Source: Arthrobacter sp. ISL-85
GTDB lineage: Bacteria; Actinomycetota; Actinomycetes; Actinomycetales; Micrococcaceae
Direction: 5' to 3'
Assembly: GCF_018613675.1 (NCBI RefSeq)
Contig: NZ_JAGGPQ010000010.1
Span: 1 to 64,000 of the forward strand
Length of the DNA: 64,000 nt
The notes below the pieces were generated by a model. The model did not search any database and was not told the DNA's origin. It worked only from the letters and a program-made list of their open reading frames with translations. Positions 1-7,731 of the stretch are shown one piece after another; position 1 is the stretch's first letter; every line of letters begins with the position of its first letter. The translations under genes and the position numbers were made by a program.

Positions 1-16
1 CGTTAGCATGGGACAT
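1..16 (-). CDS. IS481-family transposase, first codons only
   Basis: Only the start (ATG at 16-14, then Ser-His-Ala-Asn) is inside the window; the gene runs off the left edge. An AAGGAGG ribosome binding site at 29-23 on the same strand lies at normal spacing, which fixes the start. Full transposases of this family carry a helix-turn-helix and a DDE integrase core, neither of which can be seen here. Confidence 0.5.
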
Positions 17-17
17 T

Positions 18-74
18 GAAGACCTCCTTGTGGATCGGACTCTTAGACAAGCCCCACTCCACTCGGAGGTCTTC
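18..74 (-). promoter_or_regulatory. Hairpin sequestering the transposase ribosome binding site
   Basis: A perfect 10-bp inverted repeat (18-27 with 65-74) pairs the transposase Shine-Dalgarno region with an anti-SD copy near the start of the IS leader. A transcript entering from outside would carry both arms and hide the ribosome binding site. A transcript starting inside the loop would carry only the downstream arm. This is a known way for insertion sequences to avoid activation by read-through. On the plus strand the second arm is followed by TTTTTG, so the same repeat could act as a terminator for transcription leaving the element. Confidence 0.5.
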
Positions 75-124
75 TTTTTGTCACCTATCCACGCCGAGCA
101 TTCCTAACGTCCGTGGGTAATACA

Positions 125-130
125 GCTAGG
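125..130. repeat. Candidate IS target-site duplication GCTAGG
   Basis: The hexamer follows directly after the terminal ACA of the element and fits the NCTAGN preference of IS481 elements. It also contains the TAG stop codon (128-126, minus strand) of the adjacent small gene. The second copy would lie beyond the left end of the window, so the duplication itself cannot be confirmed. Confidence 0.4.
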
Positions 131-389
131 CGTCGCCGTCCCAGGTGCCCGGCTCCTCCAGCGCCTCTTCGGGCTTGTGCTCCCGCGCCGCTTCCTCGCC
201 GCCAACGTACGACGCGGGCACGCTCCCGGCGGCATGGGCCTGCTGTTCCTCCCGGATGTTCGCCGCGCCCGGCTGTTCCGGATGCTGGCCGGACTGGGGT
301 GCCTTTTTGACTCCCTTCCGGGCCTCGTCCGGGTCGCCCGGACCGCGGAGGTCTGCGGTGTTCTGGGGATCGTCGCTCGAAACGGTCAT
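126..389 (-). CDS. Small hydrophilic protein of unknown function (87 aa)
   Basis: This is a charged, low-complexity protein rich in Glu, Ala, Pro, Gly and Gln, with no cysteine, no signal peptide and no membrane segment; it is probably cytosolic and partly disordered. I chose the ATG at 389 because AAAGG lies at good spacing upstream and the preceding 17 codons (to 440) lack such a site. The stop codon lies in the CTAG hexamer next to the IS end, so the insertion seems to have left the reading frame intact. I do not recognise the family. Similar short Glu/Pro-rich proteins are common in Arthrobacter genomes and are usually annotated as hypothetical. Confidence 0.55.
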   Translation of the reverse strand: MTVSSDDPQNTADLRGPGDPDEARKGVKKAPQSGQHPEQPGAANIREEQQAHAAGSVPASYVGGEEAAREHKPEEALEEPGTWDGDA

Positions 390-516
390 GGTCCTGCCTT
401 TCACCTGGGAACTGCTGAGTCGGAAAATGCGCCTGTTCATAAACGGTCTTGCCCAGCCGGATAGCCCCGGCCCGGCCTCCAGCCTACGGTCTCGAGCCGG
501 CCCGCGACGGAAACAC

Positions 517-562
517 GGAAAGGGACGGGCCGGGACTGCGAAGTCCCGGCCCGTCCCTTTCC
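517..562. terminator. Strong hairpin terminator
   Basis: A perfect 21-bp inverted repeat (517-537 with 542-562) with a GCGA tetraloop lies directly downstream of the minus-strand lipoprotein gene that ends at 584. The left flank in that direction is not T-rich, so termination is inferred from stem strength. Confidence 0.75.
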
Positions 563-583
563 GATCCCGCAGGGCAGTAGCTG

Positions 584-1459
584 CTACCGCGAGGTGGTCG
601 GGGAGGCCGACGACGACGCCCCACTACCCGAGGACATCGTCGCTGAGGCGGTGGACAACGCCGTGGACGAGGCCGAGCTGCTCGGCGAGGACGAGCTCGT
701 GGAACCGGACGAACTGGTGGAGGAAGGGCTGGACGTTGCGCCCCCGCCGTCGGCCTTCTTCAACACATCGTTGATAAGGCCCTCAAGTTCCTTCTGGTCC
801 TTGTCACCCAGGTCGGTGCCGCTCTTGGTGGCGACCACCAGCAGGCGCCCCTGCGCGGCGGAGACCTGCATCAGCTTCTGCTGGTTGTCGCCGCTGCGTG
901 TGCTGACGGTGGCGAAGGTCTTGTCCGCGTTGGTATCCGCCTGCAGCTTCTGGCTGGAGACGTCATATTTCTGCCCCAGCGCGGAGACTGAGAACTTGGC
1001 GCACTGGTCCATCTTGCCGCTGATGTCGCTCAGGGTCTTTACGGCGTCCGGGCCGCCGCTGCCGGACTGGGCAGAGAGGCTGCGCGGCTGGTTACCGTCG
1101 GAAAGCGCCACGGCCACGTCACCGTTTTCCACCTTGTCCAGCAGGCCGGCGGTGGCAATGTCCTTGCAGTCCTTAGGGTCGATGGTTGCCGTGCTCATAA
1201 GCAGTTTGGCGAGGTTTCCGCCCTGGTCAACCTGGTCCTTTGAGTAGAGCTTGAGCTCGTTGCCGTCGGCATCCTTCATACCCGAGATGAGGTCGCGGAG
1301 CTGGTCCTCCGAATACACCTTGGCCTCAGCGGTCTGGCTGGCGGAAGCCGACGCAGTCGCCGAACTGGACGGGCTTGCCGTACCGCTTCCCCCTCCCGAG
1401 CAGCTGGCCAATGCCAGCATCGCCGCAGCAACCACTCCAAGCGCAGAAACTTTTCGCAT
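584..1459 (-). CDS. Putative secreted lipoprotein with Ser/Thr-rich tail (291 aa)
   Basis: The ATG at 1459 follows GGAGG at 8-base spacing; the longer frame up to 1516 lacks this. The N-terminus is a lipoprotein signal peptide: Met-Arg-Lys, a hydrophobic stretch, and a lipobox Leu-Ala-Ser-Cys near residue 20, followed by a Gly/Ser/Thr/Ala-rich linker. The central 150 or so residues are a folded-looking domain that I do not recognise. The last 50 residues are almost only Ser, Thr, Ala, Gly and Pro, a typical wall-spanning or disordered tail. It stands alone between a strong terminator and the divergent nagA gene. The cell-surface location is well supported; the function is unknown. Confidence 0.75.
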   Translation of the reverse strand: MRKVSALGVVAAAMLALASCSGGGSGTASPSSSATASASASQTAEAKVYSEDQLRDLISGMKDADGNELKLYSKDQVDQGGNLAKLLMSTATIDPKDCKDIATAGLLDKVENGDVAVALSDGNQPRSLSAQSGSGGPDAVKTLSDISGKMDQCAKFSVSALGQKYDVSSQKLQADTNADKTFATVSTRSGDNQQKLMQVSAAQGRLLVVATKSGTDLGDKDQKELEGLINDVLKKADGGGATSSPSSTSSSGSTSSSSPSSSASSTALSTASATMSSGSGASSSASPTTSR

Positions 1460-1629
1460 CAGGTTAACCTCCGAAATAGACAGCATGCTTAGTACTTTCA
1501 CTGTAAAGGTTCCCATTCGAAGTGTGAAATAACGGCACGGGGGAAACTTCGACGGGAGCCCGCGCCGGAGTATTCCGGGCCTCCCGTGGGGCGGCCGTGG
1601 AATAATTCGTGGCGGGAGGCGAGTGAACC

Positions 1630-2829
1630 GTGAGCAGCGAGGTGGTCCTCCGCGGACGAATTGTCTCCGCCACGATGGACGTTCCCGACGCAGTTGTAGC
1701 GGTCGACGGCGGCCTGGTCACCTTTGCCGGGCCAGCGTCCGGATTCCCGGGGGTTCTTCCGCATGACGTCCCGGCCGGCAGGATTCTTGTGCCGGGACTG
1801 GTGGACCTGCACTGTCACGGGGCTTCCGGTTCTGATTTCTCGGAAGGTGACCTTGAGGGTGCCGCCCGTGCCGCCCGCTACCTGCACAGCCGCGGCACCA
1901 CCACCCTTCTGGCCAGCCTGGTTACGGGCAAGCCCGCAGACCTGGTGCGAAGCCTTGAGGTGTTGAGGGAGCTGACGAAGCAGGGGCTGCTTGCAGGCTC
2001 GCATCTCGAAGGCCCTTTTCTCTCAAGACAGCAGTGTGGTGCCCACGATCCTGGACTGCTGCTCGAACCTGATCCTGGATTGGTGGCGCGACTGCTGGCG
2101 GCCGCGGGACCCTCCCTGGCCTCCATGACGCTGGCAGCAGAGCTTCCGGGTGCCCTGGAAGTGGCTGATCAGCTCACCGCCGGCGGCGTCATCCCATCCC
2201 TCGGGCACACTGCGGCTGAGCATACGACGGCGGCAGCTTTCCTTGAGCGCGCAGCAGCCGGCTTAGGTACTTACGGGAACCGCGCCGGGCGGCGCCGGCC
2301 CACTGTGACCCATCTGTTCAACGCGATGCCATCCCTGCACCACCGCTCCCCTGGCCCTGTCTCGGCCAGCCTCAGTGCGGCAAGGGCTGGGAAGGCAGTG
2401 GTTGAACTCATTGCCGACGGCGTTCATCTCGCACCCGAAACAGTAAAGCTGGTGTTCGACCTGGTTGGAGCGGACAACATTGCCCTGGTTACCGATGCGA
2501 TGGCAGCCACTGGGTTGGACGACGGACACTATCGGTTGGGGTCGCTGCCGGTGACGGTACGCCAGGGGGTAGCGCGGGTGGATGGTACGGATGCCATCGC
2601 CGGCGGTACCGCAACGCTGCTGGACGTTGTCCGGGCCACCGTAGCCGCGGGTGTTCCACTGCGGGATGCGGTGAGGTCTGCTTCGGCCGTCCCCGCGTCC
2701 GTGCTGGGGCTTTCGGCAAAGGCCGGCGACCTGCGTCCCGGAATGCCGGCTGACGTCTTAATACTTGACCCGGACCTGAAGCTTGCTGGGGTGCTGCGCG
2801 GGGGTGCGTGGGTCCACGAGGTCGGCTGA
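1630..2829 (+). CDS. nagA: N-acetylglucosamine-6-phosphate deacetylase
   Basis: The enzyme hydrolyses GlcNAc-6-phosphate to glucosamine-6-phosphate and acetate in cytosolic amino-sugar recycling. At 399 aa it has the usual family length. Visible amidohydrolase features are the metal-binding His61-Cys-His63 motif, the LEGPFLS segment with the metal-ligand Glu, a GHTAA motif, a THLFNAM segment, ADGVHL, and a C-terminal TDAMAATG motif carrying the catalytic Asp. It starts with GTG at 1630 after a GGAGG-type site. It is monocistronic here; nagB, which often accompanies it, is not next to it. Confidence 0.93.
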   Translation: MSSEVVLRGRIVSATMDVPDAVVAVDGGLVTFAGPASGFPGVLPHDVPAGRILVPGLVDLHCHGASGSDFSEGDLEGAARAARYLHSRGTTTLLASLVTGKPADLVRSLEVLRELTKQGLLAGSHLEGPFLSRQQCGAHDPGLLLEPDPGLVARLLAAAGPSLASMTLAAELPGALEVADQLTAGGVIPSLGHTAAEHTTAAAFLERAAAGLGTYGNRAGRRRPTVTHLFNAMPSLHHRSPGPVSASLSAARAGKAVVELIADGVHLAPETVKLVFDLVGADNIALVTDAMAATGLDDGHYRLGSLPVTVRQGVARVDGTDAIAGGTATLLDVVRATVAAGVPLRDAVRSASAVPASVLGLSAKAGDLRPGMPADVLILDPDLKLAGVLRGGAWVHEVG

Positions 2830-2911
2830 CTGCCTGGGCAGGCTCCAAGTGTCCCGCGCTTTGATTGCCGCGGCCCCTTGGAATGTCAGTGGCTCGTTGG
2901 ATGATGCTGAT

Positions 2912-4477
2912 ATGGGAATCGACAGCGGTGGGGCGGCGACGGTAGAGGGTGTTCATGCCTCTGTTGCTGCCCTTGACGCGCTGGACCGTGAAGATGCTTT
3001 TCTGGCCCTCGGGCATGCCGCTGGGGCCGGTGTTGACGTGTTGCAGCGGCGGTATGAGATCCGGTTGGCACGGCTGGAACTTCGGTCCCGGCTGGCCGCA
3101 CAACTGAATGCCTGCCAAGCACGGGATGCCGTCGAGGCGGTCGGGTTCCAGCAGGCCATGACCCCGCCGGACGCCTCCGTCCAGGACCGCACCTATGCCC
3201 AGATGTCCGCCGTGGAGGAGATCGCAGGGGTCCTCACCGTCAGTTCCGCGGCCGCGGGCGCGTTCCTGGAACAGTCGCGGCGGATCTGCGCCTTGCCAAT
3301 CGCTTTTGAGGCGTTATCCGCTGGCGCGTTGTCTTGGCAGCACGCGAAGATCATCGCGGACGAAACCTCAGGCCTTGACCCGGCCGGTGCAGTTGCCCTG
3401 GTGGCGCACTTCTTCGACCCCGATGCGCCGAATCCGGCCCGCGGCGCAGCCCCCGGCGAACTCATTCCGTCCCGCTTCCGTTCCAAGGTCCGTACCTGGC
3501 GGGAACGGCACCACCCCGAATCCATCGAGAAACGGCACGCCAAGGGTCTGGCTGACCGGCGGATGGAATACACCCCGGACCGCGACGGCATGGCCTGGGT
3601 CTCGCTCTACCTGCCCGGGGACACCGCCTGTGCCATCTGGAACCGCACCACCGCCACCGCCCGCGGCCTCCAAAGCCCCGACGAACCCCGCACCCTCACC
3701 CAACTCCGCCCCGACATCGCCGCATCCCTGCTCCTCGGCGCAGGGAACACCGCCACAGCCGGTAGCGGAAGCAGCGAAGACATGGGCGCTGGCATCGCCA
3801 CTGGCATTGGGAAGGTTCCTACGCTCAGAGCCGATGTCCTGGTGACAGTGCCGGTGTTCTCCCTGCTCGGCCTGACCGATGAGCCCGCCATGCTGGACGG
3901 TTTGGGACCGATCCCGGCCTCTATGGCACGTAAGCTCGTCGCCGACGGGGCGGGCTCGTTCTACCGGGTGCTGGTTGATCCGAGGGTCGGAGCGCCACTG
4001 GAGATCGGCCGGAAGAACTACCGACTTACGGAAACCATCAAACGCTGGATCCGGATGCGCGACGCCAAATGCACCTTCCCCGGCTGCACCAACCGCACCC
4101 CCGACAACGAAACCGACCACCTCACCGCCTGGCAAAACGGCGGAACCACCGGGGCCAGCAACCTGGCACAACTCTGCCCCAAACATCACCGGCTGAAACA
4201 TCACAGCCGCTGGGCACCCGACCCGGCCACCGAGCAAGATCCACCCGGCTGGACCTCACCCACCGGCCGGCACTACAAAGCCGAATATCCCGACCCCGAA
4301 CCACCACACTGGCCGGGCTGGCCCATGCCCCCTGAATGCCAGCCAGTGCCTGGATACGGGCCCCGAAGACCTCCCGCTGTGGGAACCGGACGACGACAAG
4401 TTCATCGACCTCGACGACCTGTCACCGGACGATCCGCTCTGGGCCGAGTTCTTTGCAACGCCGTTCGCCCTGTCTGA
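2912..4477 (+). CDS. DUF222 / HNH endonuclease protein with shifted C-terminal frame
   Basis: The protein has an N-terminal DUF222 (13E12 repeat) region of about 350 residues and a C-terminal HNH nuclease domain with CTFPGC, a central Asn/Asp/His segment and a CPKHHRLKH zinc-binding end. Such proteins occur in many copies in Actinobacteria and behave like mobile or repeat genes; their biological role is not established. I start it at ATG 2912; upstream codons to 2783 overlap nagA and are not needed. After about 4332 this frame becomes Arg/Pro-rich. The next frame instead encodes the acidic tail usual for the family (for example DLSPDDPLW) and ends at 4479-4481. A single-base shift in the C5 run at 4328-4332 would explain this, so the gene is probably frameshifted near its end. 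Confidence 0.8.
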   Translation: MGIDSGGAATVEGVHASVAALDALDREDAFLALGHAAGAGVDVLQRRYEIRLARLELRSRLAAQLNACQARDAVEAVGFQQAMTPPDASVQDRTYAQMSAVEEIAGVLTVSSAAAGAFLEQSRRICALPIAFEALSAGALSWQHAKIIADETSGLDPAGAVALVAHFFDPDAPNPARGAAPGELIPSRFRSKVRTWRERHHPESIEKRHAKGLADRRMEYTPDRDGMAWVSLYLPGDTACAIWNRTTATARGLQSPDEPRTLTQLRPDIAASLLLGAGNTATAGSGSSEDMGAGIATGIGKVPTLRADVLVTVPVFSLLGLTDEPAMLDGLGPIPASMARKLVADGAGSFYRVLVDPRVGAPLEIGRKNYRLTETIKRWIRMRDAKCTFPGCTNRTPDNETDHLTAWQNGGTTGASNLAQLCPKHHRLKHHSRWAPDPATEQDPPGWTSPTGRHYKAEYPDPEPPHWPGWPMPPECQPVPGYGPRRPPAVGTGRRQVHRPRRPVTGRSALGRVLCNAVRPV

Positions 4478-4574
4478 GTGACGCTCTTCCCTGCGGGCGG
4501 CATGACCCGTCACGCACGAATCCATGGCCCTCCTGGTAGACAGCAATGCGACTATCGCGCGCGGGAAGTCCTGG

Positions 4575-5402
4575 CTAGATAGCGTCGGCTGATCCTGCGA
4601 TGCGGCGTCGAAGTGCTGGCCGTTGTGCCTGCTCCTTGGCGGTCACAGCCCGAAGCCGGGGAACAACCCCCATGGCAAGGGGCTGCCCATGGCCGGGAGC
4701 CAGCAATCGGGGACCCAGCTCAGCCAGTCGCGAAACCGTCTCCATGGAGGTCTTCCAGTTCCAGGTGGTGTACCTGGGCGGGCCGGACAGGTCGGGTGAT
4801 CCTAGCAGGACTCCGCGCATCGAGTTTAAGTTCACCGTGACCACCGCATCACCGGTAAGCAGGACGCCGTCCCTGGAGCGCCAAAATGCGACATGGCCGG
4901 GGGTGTGGCCAGGGGCGGGAACCGCAACCCAATCGGGTGTACCGGGCACTTCCCCGCTGGGCGGAAGGCTTTGCACGACGTCCGTGATGTCGCCTGCTGC
5001 TTCCATGCGCCGGCGGGCACGGGTCGGCAACGACCGCAGGAACGGGGCTACCAGCCAGCGGTCCAGTGGCATCGAAAACTCTGGAATGTTGCGTCCGGCA
5101 GCCATGGGCAGCTCAGCCTGGTGGAGGTACACCGGGATGTCCCAAGAGCGCGCCAGTGCCCCGGCGGCGCCGGAGTGGTCCGGGTGGATGTGCGTCAGGA
5201 AAATGGCAGCCGGCCCGCTCCCTTGCCCCAGCATCGTCTCCACTGCCCGGCGAACGGTTTCCGCACTGCCGGCCCACCCGCAGTCAACCATCACCCATGC
5301 GGGACCGGAATGGACAAGGTAGAGGTTTGCTGCCATAGGCCCGGTACCGGCGGTGATGAGCACTACGCCGGAGGCAATCTCCCGCGGTTTAGAAACCTGC
5401 AT
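4575..5402 (-). CDS. MBL-fold hydrolase (glyoxalase II-like)
   Basis: A metallo-beta-lactamase-fold protein of about 275 residues. The THIHPDHSG motif supplies the His-x-His-x-Asp-His metal ligands, and further ligands are seen in an APGHTPGH segment, an LTGDAV segment and a C-terminal APGHG segment. It starts at ATG 5402 (MQVSKP); the additional codons up to 5543 look non-coding, being Cys/Ser/Arg-rich. No strong ribosome binding site is visible. The substrate cannot be deduced. It has no signal peptide, so it is probably cytosolic. Confidence 0.8.
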   Translation of the reverse strand: MQVSKPREIASGVVLITAGTGPMAANLYLVHSGPAWVMVDCGWAGSAETVRRAVETMLGQGSGPAAIFLTHIHPDHSGAAGALARSWDIPVYLHQAELPMAAGRNIPEFSMPLDRWLVAPFLRSLPTRARRRMEAAGDITDVVQSLPPSGEVPGTPDWVAVPAPGHTPGHVAFWRSRDGVLLTGDAVVTVNLNSMRGVLLGSPDLSGPPRYTTWNWKTSMETVSRLAELGPRLLAPGHGQPLAMGVVPRLRAVTAKEQAQRPALRRRIAGSADAI

Positions 5403-5587
5403 CACCGTGACATCACACCGCTGGAAAGAAGGGGACGTGCAGAGCACAGACGTGGAAGAGATCGAGGTGCACAAGCTTCTCCAGTGCCCTGCAGCGGGGA
5501 CCGGCCGGACTGTTGCACTCCACTGGACCTCGCCATGAACCAAGTTTTCCGCCGCCCTACCTCACCCAGTAGGGCCGAACGGCCTCT

Positions 5588-6466
5588 CTACCCGTCCGCG
5601 CCAGGCAGGCACACTTCCACGAGTTCCCCACTGACGCGCGTCTCGAAAAGGGGCTGCCGGGAAGTTGCGGGCCCGGCCTTCACCTCTCCGGTGCGCAGCG
5701 AAAAGGTGCTCCGGTGCCAGGGGCAGACGACGCACGCGTCCCCGCCAACGTCCTTGATCTTGCCTTCGTGAAGCGGCCCGGAAAGGTGGCTGCAGACGTC
5801 GGACAGTACGTTAACGGTGTCGCCCTCGCGGTGTACCAGCAGCGGGATGCCGGCGACGTCGCGCTTGTGGAGTCCGCCCTCGGGCAGTTCCGCCAACGGC
5901 GCCAACGGATGCCAACCGGAAGGGAACCGGTGCGGGATTTCCTCGCTGTGGTTCACGCCCGCGGCCTGGCGGTAGGAAAGGTGGCCGCCCAGGAAACCGC
6001 CGGCGCTGACGGTGGCAAGGCCAAGGTAGGCAAGCACCTTGCCGCTGCCCTGGCTGCCCCTGGCCCTTTGGACAAGTGACGCAATGTAAAGGCTCGTTGC
6101 CGTTATGTTGGCCGCCGCATGCACCAGCCCCACCCTCTGCTGTTGGCTGTGCAACTGCGCCCAGTCCATTAATCCGGCGAGCGCAGACGGAACCACGCTG
6201 GCGGTGCCCACTCCGATCAGCAGCCTGGCCGCTTTTTCAGCGCCTGGAACCGCATCGAGCACACCGGCCGACACCCAGGCGCCGATCGGGACCTGGACGG
6301 CAAGGGGGTGCACGGGGTGTCCGATGGGGACGCCATGCAGGATGTCGCGGGCCCACTGGGGTTTGATGACCTTCTTGACGGCTTTCCTGACGCTCTTGGC
6401 CAGGGGGTCAAGCCATTCGGCATCCTCGAGTCGGGTGACAAGCTCAAGTGCGGGCAACGGTTTCAT
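5588..6466 (-). CDS. DUF2231 membrane domain fused to a Rieske [2Fe-2S] domain
   Basis: The N-terminal 170 residues form a DUF2231-type membrane region: a GHPVHPLAVQVPIG motif followed by several hydrophobic helices. The C-terminal 100 residues are a Rieske ferredoxin-like domain with Cys-Ser-His (CSHLSG) and Cys-Pro-Trp-His (CPWHRSTFS) cluster ligands. It probably works as a membrane-attached electron-transfer protein; the partner is unknown. The ATG at 6466 (MKPLPAL) follows AAGGGA; the longer start at 6499 is less likely. The two-domain fusion is known in Actinobacteria and related groups. Confidence 0.85.
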   Translation of the reverse strand: MKPLPALELVTRLEDAEWLDPLAKSVRKAVKKVIKPQWARDILHGVPIGHPVHPLAVQVPIGAWVSAGVLDAVPGAEKAARLLIGVGTASVVPSALAGLMDWAQLHSQQQRVGLVHAAANITATSLYIASLVQRARGSQGSGKVLAYLGLATVSAGGFLGGHLSYRQAAGVNHSEEIPHRFPSGWHPLAPLAELPEGGLHKRDVAGIPLLVHREGDTVNVLSDVCSHLSGPLHEGKIKDVGGDACVVCPWHRSTFSLRTGEVKAGPATSRQPLFETRVSGELVEVCLPGADG

Positions 6467-6578
6467 GTGACGTCCCTTACCCCGATCAGCGCTCTCCACT
6501 CGTCGCAGAACACCCCTTTTCCACCAAGCGCACTTTTATGGGAAAGCGCACTGGTCAAGCAGGTGCCTTGACTGAAAG

Positions 6579-6878
6579 TCACCGCAGCGGCGACCCCAGG
6601 ACAGTGAACCGATGGCCGCCCATCTCCCCGGACAGCAGCGGCATGGCCTCAGCGATCGCCGAGCGGGTGCTGTCGAGTTGCAGCGAGGCTTGGTGCGCCT
6701 CCGCGGATTCCCAGAGTTCGGAAACGAACACTGTGTCCGGCATGTCGTCGTTGATGCCCACTTCATAGAGCAAGCAACCCGCCTCCCGCATCCCCGGCTT
6801 GGGCCGAAGCAGGATGGCAACGAGGGCATCGCGCTGCCCGGGCTTGGTACCAAGGGTTCCCACATTCGCAAATGTCAT
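6579..6878 (-). CDS. Antibiotic-biosynthesis-monooxygenase-fold (ABM) protein
   Basis: A 99-residue single-domain protein with the dimeric alpha/beta-barrel (ABM, YgiN-like) pattern: an N-terminal beta strand, a GQRDALVAIL helix, GCLLYEVG, VFVSELWES, and a terminal helix with SAIAEAMPLL. Related proteins are quinol monooxygenases or small-molecule-binding proteins; the substrate here is unknown. ATG 6878 is chosen over an in-frame TTG at 6896. Neither has a strong Shine-Dalgarno site. Confidence 0.75.
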   Translation of the reverse strand: MTFANVGTLGTKPGQRDALVAILLRPKPGMREAGCLLYEVGINDDMPDTVFVSELWESAEAHQASLQLDSTRSAIAEAMPLLSGEMGGHRFTVLGSPLR

Positions 6879-7190
6879 GGGAATAGTGTGCGGCAAGGCC
6901 GCGACACTAGGAGGGCGGCTTCGCCTACCTACTGGAAAATCCCCACCAGCAGGGTAACCGCTCCCCTATGACGCCCCTGAGTCCGGGCGGACGATTAAAC
7001 GACCGGACAACCGCATCAACACTAAGCGGAAGGATCCGGAGCCAAGCCACTCGCTTCGGCGGGCGTGCTGTCTGAAATGGGACGGGCAGGCCAGCGGCCG
7101 CCACACTGGTTTTACATGACACGTATTATCCGCGACGGTTCTTAAGGCTGCCCGCAAAGGTGAATTACACCCTTTGAGGAGCAACAAGAA
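6879..7190. other. Intergenic region between divergent genes
   Basis: About 310 bases between the ABM gene and the plus-strand secreted protein. It must hold both promoters, but I could not assign clear -35/-10 pairs. No RNA gene or repeat was seen. Confidence 0.5.
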
Positions 7191-7664
7191 ATGTCCAACA
7201 CTGGAACAAACCGGCCAACCAGGGCAAGGACGGCCTTGGTTCCGCTGGTTTCACTGGGTCTGCTCGGGGTTTCCCTGGCAATGGCCGCACCGGCCAACGC
7301 GGAGACAAGCCGCAACGGCTGCACAGTCAATCCTCTGGATCCAAAGGATCTACGCGGCGACGACGTCGACTTCAGGATCACAGTGGATTGCGGCGAAAAG
7401 ACGGTCGAGATCCGCCAGCGGATCTTTGAAGACGAGCGCGGCCACAATGATGACCTGCTCGTCAAACGACAGTTCACGAAGGATTTTGGCCGTCATGACG
7501 ACGCGAGGACTGTTCACTTCTTTGTCGATGTCCGCAACCATGACCGCCGGGGTGAAGAGGTCTACCAACTCGTATCGTTCCGGGTGGAGAACCACGGCGG
7601 CCATTGGTCGGACTGGACCCCTTGGGAGAAGAGCGCCGTAGTGGAAGTGCACAGCGGCAAATAG
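7191..7664 (+). CDS. Secreted protein of unknown function (157 aa)
   Basis: A Sec signal peptide is clear: Arg residues near the N-terminus, a hydrophobic stretch, and an APANA-like AxA cleavage site near residue 38. The mature part of about 120 residues is charged and His/Asp-rich, with two cysteines (in RNGCTV and VDCGEK) that could form a disulfide after export. A GAGGAG ribosome binding site supports ATG 7191, and a terminator follows the gene. I do not recognise the family. Confidence 0.75.
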   Translation: MSNTGTNRPTRARTALVPLVSLGLLGVSLAMAAPANAETSRNGCTVNPLDPKDLRGDDVDFRITVDCGEKTVEIRQRIFEDERGHNDDLLVKRQFTKDFGRHDDARTVHFFVDVRNHDRRGEEVYQLVSFRVENHGGHWSDWTPWEKSAVVEVHSGK

Positions 7665-7687
7665 TCCTTTCAGGTCCACACAACGGA

Positions 7688-7713
7688 GAACCAGGGGTTG
7701 GTGCCCCTGGTTC
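7688..7713 (+). terminator. Hairpin terminator
   Basis: A perfect 10-bp inverted repeat (GAACCAGGGG at 7688-7697 with 7704-7713) with a 6-base loop. It lies between the convergent secreted-protein and Lrp-type genes and probably serves both. Confidence 0.7.
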
Positions 7714-7731
7714 CCAGTTTGTCGTCCCGTT

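Larger units (their letters stand above)
1..124 (-). mobile_element. End of an IS481-family insertion sequence (partial)
   Basis: Read on the minus strand, the segment starts at 124 with TGTATTACCCACGGACG, continues through about 105 bases of leader, and reaches an ATG at 16-14 with a ribosome binding site, followed by codons for Met-Ser-His-Ala-Asn, a typical start of actinobacterial IS481-family transposases. The TG...CA-type terminus abuts a GCTAGG hexamer, and IS481 elements are known to target NCTAGN sites. The rest of the element lies to the left of the window. Family assignment is an inference from five residues, the terminus and the target site. Confidence 0.6.
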
